A stretch of 64,000 nucleotides of DNA from Myotis daubentonii (Eukaryota > Chordata > Mammalia > Chiroptera > Vespertilionidae). The notes under the pieces were generated by a model that was not told the DNA's origin, did no database searches, and saw only the letters and a list, made by a program, of their open reading frames with translations. Location of the stretch: NCBI RefSeq assembly GCF_963259705.1, contig NC_081842.1:35739796-35803795 (forward strand). The letters are read 5' to 3'. Positions 55,742-64,000 of this stretch are shown piece by piece (the stretch's first letter is position 1; each line of letters opens with the position of its first letter). The translations under genes and the position numbers were made by a program.

Positions 55742-57186
55742 GCTATTGTTTTAAAAAAAAAAAAGAAGCAAGGTGGACAGAATCGCTTAAAAAAATGCAT
55801 CGGTAAATAAAATAAACTATTAATTAGTGATGTGGTCTTTAGTCATCTTATGCCATGACCACTTCATTTGTGAAAACAGAATAACCCCACAGACCACAAC
55901 AATAAATTGGCTTAAAGTACAATAAAAATATATCTATATTAAGCATACTTTATAAAATAAGAGATCTTCCCTCCTTATTCCTTCCTCCTTCTGTTCCTTC
56001 CTCCCTCTCCCCTTCCTTTCCTACTCCCTTCCATCTTTCCCTGCCTCTCTCCTCCCTGAATCATAATGATAAAAGTTGAGGATAATTTCTAGAACTCTGA
56101 CAAGTTTAAATTTTGAATAAGTTTTTTTTTTCTTTACAAAAGCAGGAGATCATTGCTTCTTATTAATCTCAGTAGAGTTATTTAAATAACTTTGAATACA
56201 TGAAGTTAAACAATTTGAAATCCAAGTAAAGATGTTCCATGAAATCAAAAAGAATGCTTTAATTATGCCTTGAATATACTCAGTCTGATTACAGTGAATA
56301 TTCCTCACAAAAGTAGTCTTGTCATTTCATTAACAAAGAAAGGTGAGTTTATTTATGAGACATAACAAAGAAAACTGGAATCTTACAGACCTCTTTAATG
56401 GCATCCTAACAATACAATGCCTAATAATAGAGCCAAACAACAAAACTATTAATAGGCAAAAACAATCCCAAGAAGAATGAATAACATAACATTTGAACTC
56501 ACAGGTCAAAATAATGTGCTTAAGAAATTATCACAGAGTGTCTGACTTCCATTTTTTATTTTTTACATACAACATAGCTATTTAAATGAGTGTGAATGTG
56601 CTATGAAATGCTAGATTCAAAATTTTAAAATTTATTTCTATTTTTCTGTTATTATAACCATGCATCTTGATTCTAAAATGTACACATTCTATTGTCTTAG
56701 TACAGGCATATAATTCACACAGTATTGATCTGAAAGTCTTCTCAGGAAGCAGATCACAGCAAGAAGCATCTGATGTGCCTTATTAAAAAAAAAAAATCAC
56801 TCTTTCACCAGTCTATTTGTCTTTGTAAAGGATGGCTGTATAATTGAAAGAAAAAGTGTGCGTTAGTGGAAATATCGCCAGACTTGAGTTCTGAAAACTT
56901 TACTTTGATCCCTGGCATTATCTGTTATTATCTCTGACCTTGGCTCGAGCTCTTAAACTTCCTGGATCACAGTTTTAGCAACTATATAACAGGAATTGAA
57001 ATGACATACCAAGTGTTCTGGAAAAAAAAAATCAACAAATAACTTCTGAGACAGTATCTCACTCATAGCAGATATGCAATCATTACTTGATGATTTGGCT
57101 TTAAGATGACTCAGAAGACCTAGGATATAATCACAATTCTTTTCTGAACCTTCGTATAAAGTTTGGCTGATATATACTTTATGTGA
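55742..57186. other. Intron; polypyrimidine tract and a MIR-like trace
   Basis: (CCTT)-rich polypyrimidine tract at 55965-56058. MIR-like text at 56875-57010 (CTGACCTTGGCTCGAGCTCT). Nothing else recognised. Confidence 0.45.
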
Positions 57187-57189
57187 AAG

Positions 57190-57445
57190 TATTAGTTTGC
57201 TAGGGCTGCCCTAACAAAATACCACAGGGTGGCTTAAAGAGAAATTTATTCTCTCGCAGTTCTGGAGCCTGAAAATGTAAGATCAAGGTGTCGACAGGTT
57301 TGATTCCTCCTGAGTCCTTTCTTTTTGGCTTGCCGACTGCCACCGTCTTGCTGTGTCCTCACTTTCTTTCTGTGCACACATATCCCTACTATCTCTCCCC
57401 CTTCTTATAAGGACACTTGCCATACTGGACTAGAGTCTACCCATT
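57190..57445 (+). mobile_element. MaLR-type LTR relic
   Basis: TAGTTTGCTAGGGCTGCCCT, AACAAAATACCACAGGGTGG, ATTCTCTCGCAGTTCTGGAG and CTTATAAGGACACTTGCCAT follow the MST/MLT-type MaLR LTR in order. It lies just upstream of the exon at 57848. Confidence 0.7.
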
Positions 57446-57489
57446 TATCGACATTATAGGAATGTTGCGTAAATGTTGTTGAGATAGAG

Positions 57490-57641
57490 CAGTGGTCGGC
57501 AAACTGCGGCCCCTTGAGTGTGGCTCTTCCACAAAATACCACATGTGGGCACACACGTACAGTGCGATTGAAACTTCGTGGCCACACTCAAGGGGCCAAA
57601 GAGCCGCATGTGGGTCGTGATCTGCAGTTTGCCGACCACTG
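57490..57641. mobile_element. Palindromic hAT MITE with perfect 8-bp duplication
   Basis: 152 bp with terminal repeats CAGTGGTCGGCAAACTGC and GCAGTTTGCCGACCACTG, exact complements. It is flanked by perfect 8-base repeats AGATAGAG (57482-57489, 57642-57649). Inside, GGCCCCTTGAGTGTGG and CCACACTCAAGGGGCC are also complementary, so the element could fold into a long hairpin. It lies 207 bases upstream of the second exon. Confidence 0.9.
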
Positions 57642-57847
57642 AGATAGAGAAAAAATGGGAGAGGCTGGTAGAACAACTCTCTGGCTGGGCTTGATAACTG
57701 GAAAGTCTGAAGCATCTGTTTATTTTAAAAGAGAAAAAAAAAACACAAAAAAGGGAGTCATCTTATCTCAGTCACATTCATGATATGGCAGTATATGAAC
57801 TTTTAATGCATAAGGTAATATTTTAATAGTTTATTCTCCTCTTTCAG

Positions 57848-57998
57848 CTTTCCCTACTGGAAAAGGCTGGATTTGGAGGTGTCCTTCTATATGTTGATCC
57901 TTGCGATTTACCAAAGACTGCAAATCTTGACGATGACACCTTCATGGTGTCGCTGAATCCAGGAGGAGACCCTTCTACGCCTGGTTATCCAAGTGTTG
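57848..57998 (+). CDS. NAALADL2: NAALADL2 internal exon, PA-domain segment
   Basis: The 151-base exon starts after CTCCTCTTTCAG and ends at a consensus donor G|GTAAGT. It encodes 50 residues, from LSLLEKAGFGGVLLYVDP to NPGGDPSTPGYPSV, plus the first base of the next codon (phase 1 exit). The glycine-rich GGVLLY strand and the GDPSTPGYPS loop match the protease-associated domain of NAALADL2 and are shared in looser form by FOLH1 and the transferrin receptor (GDP-TPGYP). In human NAALADL2, as I remember it, the block directly follows the LLYK that ends the exon at 9257-9376, so these look like neighbouring exons separated by a 48,471-bp intron. The exon is intact, with no stops. The next exon is not in the window. 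Confidence 0.93.
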
Positions 57999-58177
57999 GT
58001 AAGTTCCCTGATAATCTTCATTACTCTTGTGTGCATTACAAGACTGCAATGTATAAACACATGCTACCTAAACTAAGCAAGGGATAGTAAAGTCAAAGAA
58101 TTCTTACCACTCCATATTTTAAAAAGTGAATTTTGTATTTTCTCAGACTACAAACTACTCATTTGCTTATATGGACT

Positions 58178-58205
58178 AGTATATATGAGGCCCGGTGCAC
58201 AGATT
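58178..58205 (-). mobile_element. Helitron 3'-end fragment
   Basis: ATGAGGCCCGGTGCACAGATT is the complement of a Helitron terminus with a degraded CTAG. Only the tip is present; it passes directly into a Ves SINE. Confidence 0.5.
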
Positions 58206-58388
58206 GACTTCAGAGAGGGAGAGATAGAAACATCAATGATGAGAAGGGATCATTGATCGGCTACCTCCTGCATGCCCCACACTAGGGATCAAGTCTGCAA
58301 CCTGGGCATGTGCCTTTGACAGGAATTGAACCTGAGACCCTTCAGCCCTCAGGCCGATGCTCTATCCAGTGAGCCAAACCAGCTAGGG
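58206..58388 (-). mobile_element. Ves SINE abutting a Helitron tip
   Basis: Minus-strand Ves from TGACTTCAGAGAGGGAGAGA to head complement AGCCAAACCAGCTAGGG. It lacks its A-rich tail because the left side is Helitron sequence. Confidence 0.8.
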
Positions 58389-59436
58389 GTGGAATAGATA
58401 TTTTTAAAAGTCTTTAATAGATTATCTGTCTTCATAAATTACAGTACCATGAACAAAGAAAAACACATTTTATATGTTATTATTGATTGACTGAGAAGAA
58501 AAATTAACACCATGTGTAATGGGCAATCCGTGTTGGTGGCAAACATGTGCACAAAATGCCTGCTGCTTTGGAATAGCTATAATAACTTTAAGTCCAGAGT
58601 CTGGGGATATATTTAGTTAAGTTAGATGAATAAAGTAGTGAGAAATGATGTTGGAAAAGAGTGGAGTTAATATGATCAGTTTGTGTGGTTCCCTAAGAGA
58701 AAGGATCTCACTGGTTTGGCCAGTCTCTGGCAGTACAGAGGGCGCCTTCTTTGCATCAAACATCCTTCCCCTTCCCTGGAAGCTGTGTTCATGTAAAGGG
58801 GTCATGTGGCAGAGGAAAGATAACTGTGATTTTGGCAGGTGCTCATTCAGCTTTGAATTTTTGTCCCATGTGCCAATGACCGGTATTACATTTATACAGA
58901 CTTGGCTGCGGAAAATCTCCTTGGACCTTCTTCCAGGGTGATACTAACCCATTAACCATGACATTTCAGCCAGTAATTAAACTACCGAAACTTTTATGCA
59001 ATTATTTATGTGTTCTACCAATATTTTCCTTGTTCTCCACAAAATATCACAAAAGATTTTACTAATTATCTTACTCAAGTCCAGCCGGTGTGACTTTACC
59101 AATCAATCAATAAATTTCTCCAACAAAGAAATAAATTGAGGTAGGAGTTATAATTTGTGATTTGTGTGTGGGGGTGTCTACTGATTACAGCTCTGTTTTC
59201 TAAAATACTCCTTTAACTCAGGTAAGAATTTCCTTTGGGACCTCATTGATCTGTATTTTGTATGATCTACTGTCTCAGTACAATTTTTAAATTAAAATTA
59301 GGAGGTGTTCATCTGTACTCTCTGTGAATCAGAAATATCTGTCCAGCTCTCTTATTTGGAGATTCTCTAGAATTCCCTGATTTCAGTGCCTCAGTTTAGG
59401 GAGGTTGCACCTGGCAGCTAAGTATTTGTGACAAAT
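58389..59436. other. Intron, nothing recognised
   Basis: AT-rich non-coding sequence. A frame of 98 codons at 58645-58941 has no recognisable similarity. Confidence 0.5.
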
Positions 59437-59525
59437 CAATGGGCTGCAATGCTATTGAAAAGTAGACACTTTATGGATACTCTGCTTAAGCTGGCAAGTT
59501 GCCCAGCTGACAACATTTACTCTAA
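59437..59525 (+). repeat. Unclassified repeat, copy 2
   Basis: Matches 20577-20662 from AATCAATGGGCTGCAATGCT through TTAAGCTGGCAAGTTGCC to CATTTACTCT with about ten differences. Flanks are unrelated. Confidence 0.75.
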
Positions 59526-59599
59526 ACATTATTTTGACGCAGGTCATTTCATAAATGTGGAATGCAGTTAAGTCTAGTAAAATGCTGGCTAGTCTTGAG

Positions 59600-60315
59600 C
59601 AATCTCAGAATGCTTTCTTTTCTTTTCAAGTCATTTCTACTTACAGAAAAGTTGCAAATAAGTTACTATGTATACATTTATCCCAGAGTCTATACAATAA
59701 AACTATCAAAGTCATAAAATTAGCATTGATACAATGCTATTAACTAATTATAGACTTTTTTTTCAGATTTCCTCAATTCTCTTACTATTTTCTTTTCTGC
59801 TGTCACATCCAATCCAGAACTCCATACTATATTTAGTTTCCTAGTTTACTTAATCCTCTCCAATCTGAAAGGCTTTCTTTCATTGCCTTGACCCTTTCAA
59901 GAATATTTGGTAGTTGATTTTGTAGAATGTCCCTCAATTGAGCTTGCCCAGTGTTTTCTGACGATCATATTGTGGTTCTGCATTTTTGGCAGGGATACTG
60001 GGGAAGGGATGATGTCCCTTCTCAGTGCATCACATAAGGCAGTGCATACTGTGCATATGTCTCATGTCTCATGATGCTCACTTTAATCCCTTGTTCATGG
60101 TGATGTCTGACAGTTTGCTCCACTGTACAGTTACTATTTTTTATTTTATAATTAATCAAGGTCTTCTGGAAAGATGAGACTATGTAAACATCTTTTTTAT
60201 CATACTTTTCCCATAAATGGTAGCATCCATCAATGGTTCTTGTTTATTAAAATTTTTATCTGGTATTTGCCAAGTGATGATTTTCCATTTCCATCATTCC
60301 TTAGGAATACGTTTT
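59600..60315 (-). mobile_element. Old LINE-1 (L1M-type) 3' relic
   Basis: Text such as GTAGAATGTCCCTCAATTGA, CTTCTCAGTGCATCACATAA, GCTCCACTGTACAGTTACTA and GGTAGCATCCATCAATGGTT follows a common mammalian L1M 3' region in order. Confidence 0.6.
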
Positions 60316-60875
60316 AAAGATATACTTTTACAATATCAGTAGTCTTACTTGCCACTGACATGCTTAAACAAAGATAAAATGACTAATCATTTTCTGCAAA
60401 ATAGAAATCAGAATTTTTAAATGTAATGACAAAATAACAGTTTAATACATGATATTATCTACTATATTACTCATGTACTTATAGATTATTCACATGAATA
60501 ATTCTTTTACAAATATAATGACAGAGTGAGGAAGGGTGAGGAAGGGAGAGGACCTCTTTTGTACCTGTAACACACAGGAAAGGCACAAATACAGCCCAAT
60601 ATATTTATCTTTTTGCCTTGTATGCTAAGGATCTCTGATTGACTGCAATGATTTATACCCCTGTTTTATTTTTATTTATCCCTCTTTGTTGACATTTTTT
60701 TAATTGTCTGCGTCTTATGGATTTACTCACATTAAAAAAATAATGCAACCCTCCTCAAAAAATTTTGGGGGAGAAAGAAGGTTGCGAATTGTAAATAAAA
60801 ACTACAAATAATAATTTGTTCAAAGTGAACAATAGTATCTGAATAATTATTAGAGGAATTAATAAAAATCTATTT
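60316..60875. other. Intron, nothing recognised
   Basis: AT-rich sequence between two LINE relics. Confidence 0.5.
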
Positions 60876-60877
60876 TG

Positions 60878-61042
60878 GGAGTAGTAGGAGGTCCTTAATA
60901 TATGGTGACAGGAGAAGATTTGACTTTGGGTGGTGGGCACCTGGTGCAATATACAGATCTTATAACATAGAAACCCACACCTGAAACCTATATGTTCATG
61001 TTGACCCATGTCACCCCAATAAATTTAATAAAAACAAAAATA
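60878..61042 (+). mobile_element. LINE-1 3' end
   Basis: GGGTGGTGGGCACCTGGTGC, ACACCTGAAACCTATATGTT, CATGTCACCCCAATAAATTT and a terminal A-rich stretch with AATAAA are typical of a bat L1 3' end in sense orientation. Confidence 0.65.
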
Positions 61043-61146
61043 CCTCTTTTTCCAGTTTTAGGAACTTTATTTTATTTACTAGCCTAAGGATGTTTAAGTT
61101 CCAATGAAGTAGTAGAGATTGACTAAAATCCAAAGAGGTGTTTATG

Positions 61147-61170
61147 TTTGTTTGTTTGTTTGTTTGTTTT
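61147..61170 (+). repeat. (GTTT)n microsatellite
   Basis: Six TTTG/GTTT units in a row, at the left edge of an old L1 fragment. Confidence 0.9.
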
Positions 61171-61700
61171 TAATATAAGCAAAGTAAACAAAACAGTATA
61201 ATGAACTCTCTGTATGTCTCCTTTGGCGTCATCAACTACACACATTCTACCAGGATATGTTTTGTACATCCCCTTACATCCCATATCACCCCTTGCTATT
61301 TTTCAAGATAAACTTTACATATCTTGAAATGCACACATCTTAATTGACAAAAGGATACACCCATGTAATCTCTATGCCTCTTAACTGACCAAAGAATACA
61401 CTCATGTACTCACCCATGTAATATCCATACACCATTTTCTTTTCTAGGTTAAAAAACAAACAAACACTTTCATCACCTTTGAAAGTTCTTAGTGCTTTCA
61501 GAGTCACTCCACATCACTAGCCCCAGCTAACCACCCTCTCACTTTTCTCATGCTACAAAAATTTAGAACATCATAAAAGTGGAAACAAGCAATATGTATG
61601 CATTTTTGTGTGGGTTCTTTTGCTCAGTATGGGTGTTGTGTAGTTCACTCCCTTTGATTGCTGACAAGTATACTACAATGTTTGTATTGATTCAAGTAAA
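61171..61700 (-). mobile_element. Old LINE-1 relic
   Basis: GATAAACTTTACATATCTTG, TTTCATCACCTTTGAAAGTT, CATCATAAAAGTGGAAACAA and TTTTGCTCAGTATGGGTGTT match the minus strand of old L1 3' regions. Confidence 0.55.
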
Positions 61701-61844
61701 TGTTTTTTAAACAGAGTGCTAATACACTCTTCTATAACACATGATCCAAATGGACTGCCCAGACAAGAAACAGGGACTTCCTATGTGGTAGTTCTGCTCA
61801 GTAAGTCTCATTGCATATCCAAATAGTTCTTTATTATTATAGAA

Positions 61845-62310
61845 CTAGAGGCCCAGTGCACAAAAATTTGTGAACTCAGGGAGGGGTGGTCCCTCAGGCT
61901 GGCCTATGCCCTCTCGCAGTCTGGGACCCCTTGGGGGATGTTCACCTGCTGGCTTAGGCCCGCTCCCTAAGGGAATGGGCCTAAGCTGGAAGTCAGACAT
62001 CCCTCTGGCATCCCGAGAGCACTCAGGGGATGTCCACTTGCCAGTGGGGAGCAGGCCTAAGCTGCAGTCGGACATCCATAGCGCTGCTGAGGAGGCGGGA
62101 GAGGCTCCCACCACCACCGCTGTACTGGCAGCCGTCAGCCTGGCTTGTGGCTGATCAGAGTTCCCCCTGTGGAAGTGCACTGACCACCAGGGGGCAGCTC
62201 CTGCACTGAGCATCTGCCCCCTGGTGGTCAGTGTGTGTCAAAGTGACCAGTCATTCCCAGTCATTCTGCTGTTAGGGTCAGTTTGCATATTACCCTTTTA
62301 TTATATAGGA
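61845..62310 (-). mobile_element. Non-autonomous Helitron (466 bp)
   Basis: Minus-strand copy with 3' CTAG at 61845-61848 beside GCCCAGTGCACAAAAATTTG and 5' end at 62310 (complement of TCCTATATAATAAAAGGGTA). It holds the same inverted repeat around GTGCACTGACCACCAGGGGG (62175-62236) as the copy at 13385-13760. It sits between A and T. Confidence 0.88.
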
Positions 62311-62509
62311 TTAGAGCAAAGAGTAAAAGTTTTTAAATAAATTTTGCTCATATTACACAAAAAAAGAATGCCTTATTTTTAACAAAAACAAGTCTTTAGC
62401 TTCAGTTTGCTTATTATCTTTTCTGAGCCTTATTTTATTCAAAATTAAGAAAGAAGAATATCTATACCTGTATCTATATCTGCAGCCTACAGATTGTTAA
62501 TAAGGAAAT
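62311..62509. other. Intron, nothing recognised
   Basis: AT-rich sequence. Confidence 0.5.
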
Positions 62510-62627
62510 GCAAAACCTCAAGCTCCACCCCAGATTGATATAGGAACTTTGAGGGAGAGGCCCACCTTCTTTGTCCTAACAGACTCTCCAGGAAATTCTG
62601 ATACAGCTAAATTTTGAGAACCACTAA
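62510..62627 (+). mobile_element. Charlie-type hAT relic
   Basis: AGCTCCACCCCAGATTGATA, GACTCTCCAGGAAATTCTGA and the terminal TTTTGAGAACCACTA resemble the right end of MER5/Charlie elements. Confidence 0.6.
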
Positions 62628-64000
62628 ACTTCAGGAATACATTCTTTATCTACCACTGGGGCTACTTACCTACACTTTGTGATCTCATCTTCTATTGCTG
62701 CCTTTAATTTTGTCGTCTCCACCTCAATCAGGACTTAGAAACATGTATTTTGGATCCTCAACCCAATTTTTGTGTTTAGTGGGCTCTCAGTTAATATTTG
62801 TTGAGTGAATAACTTTTTCTGTTAACATGCCTAATTTTCTTCCATGATTCTTATCCTGGGCTATACGTTGATTTTAATGAACCTCATTAAAACTAATTTT
62901 TTAAAAAGTTTGTATAAGCACTTACACATGATAGGTTTGTTTACAAAATATATGATTTTTCTTTTTTCCTTAAAGGCTTCTCTCAATTCTCTCTCATCTC
63001 TTCTGCCAAACAAAATAGCAGATAATCTATTGATTCAAAAAGTTTTAAAATTCTAATTAAAGTGTTAGGATATCAAATGTCAAATCTATTATCTTAATAT
63101 CGATGATATGTTATCAACTATGTCAAGGATTAAATGTCTAAAATAAAAAATGCATCATAACTGTTTTTAGCAATTTGCTACAAGTTTTCAGCTACTTTAA
63201 ATTATATCCCAAGCAAATCTCATCTAGAAACTTGTAATTTTAGAATACTAACTGACATGTAGCACAGTTCTATTCTCAGCTTGAAGCACAAGTAACTTGA
63301 AAATGTTACCTAGGGACACAGGTAAATAAGTCCTAAAAACTGATATTTACAGTAACTGACCATAATTGTAACACAAGTGATCAGTTCTAATCCAAATGTA
63401 CTTGGCTAAAATTATTAGTCAAACAGCTACATAGGGTGAGGCTCAAAACAAAGAGGTAATCAGAAAGATATGGGGGAGCATAACAATAGGAAGGTAAGAA
63501 ATAGATATCTTAAAAGGAAGAAGTATTCTACTTGGTCTATATTGCAAGTGGAAAAGAAAATTCTTTTCCAATTTCTAGCACTAAGATTGTCTTCTATCTG
63601 AAGGACTAAAAATAGTAATCGGAGTTATAAATGCTTTCCATGCACTTGCTTTAATAATTTACCTTCTGAAATTCTGTTGTCTACAGAGTTGATTTTAATG
63701 TTAGTACTATCTCCAGACAATTGCCTGGCTAATCTATGGACTACTAGTTAATTGAAATTCAAGATACTTACTTCATCTTGACTTAGACTTAATTCTCCAG
63801 ATCCACTATTTCCTGAAATCCATCCCAATTTAATGCTTCATCTCTCTGTCTGTATTTGTTATAATCCTGTTTGTTTGTACTTGTTGTTGTTGTTTTTCTT
63901 TGCTTTAAATTCTAGAGAGGAAAGTCAGAATTTTCAGTGGTTTTACTCTAGTGGAGGGTATCAAACAGCACAGCCTATTTAAATTCCCAGTGTTATAGTT
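62628..64000. other. Intron, nothing certain
   Basis: AT-rich sequence to the window end. L2/MIR-like text at 62760-62812 (CAGTTAATATTTGTTGAGTG). No exon seen. Confidence 0.45.

Overview
This is mammalian nuclear DNA, almost certainly from a vespertilionid bat. It is AT-rich intronic sequence carrying many tRNA-derived Ves SINEs (about a dozen full or partial copies), many Helitrons of the Helibat type (5' TC-CTATATAATAAAAG start, 3' hairpin plus CTAG end), a SPIN-type hAT element, mariner and hAT miniature elements and a Tc1-like element. That mix is characteristic of Vespertilionidae; species cannot be named from the sequence alone.

Only two host exons are seen, both on the + strand and both fitting NAALADL2 (N-acetylated alpha-linked acidic dipeptidase-like 2, a transferrin-receptor/M28-like type II membrane glycoprotein). 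They are 9257-9376 (40 codons, phase 0 at both ends) and 57848-57998 (50 codons plus one base). They are consecutive in the human protein as I remember it, so the window holds the whole 48,471-bp intron between them plus parts of both flanking introns. No other supported protein gene, no rRNA or tRNA gene, no CRISPR and no promoter were seen.

Layout. 1-9256: upstream intron with a 1.2-kb-spaced direct duplication, Ves copies, the SPIN element and a mariner MITE, an LTR-like repeat and an unexplained coding-like patch. 9257-9376: exon. 9377-57847: intron, holding three head-to-tail Helitron pairs (10.6-12.1, 18.2-18.8, 24.9-26.6 kb), a 47-bp minisatellite inside one Helitron, a Helitron-like element with two 3' ends (27.6 kb), a GC-richer non-repeat patch (30.1-31.1 kb), a deleted Tc1-like transposon (37.1-37.9 kb), old L2/MIR/hAT/LTR relics, and at 53.25-54.02 kb a Helitron inside a LINE-1 that carries a MIR-bearing foreign segment. 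57848-57998: exon. 57999-64000: downstream intron with LINE-1 3' relics and one more Helitron.

Helitrons alone make up roughly 6 kb, about a tenth of the window, and account for nearly every GC-rich stretch and for most long open frames; those frames are not genes. The most interesting candidates are the Helitron with captured MIR DNA, the twin-3'-ended Helitron, the tandem Helitron pairs, the SPIN and Tc1 elements (families known or suspected to move horizontally) and the two unexplained coding-like or GC-richer patches.
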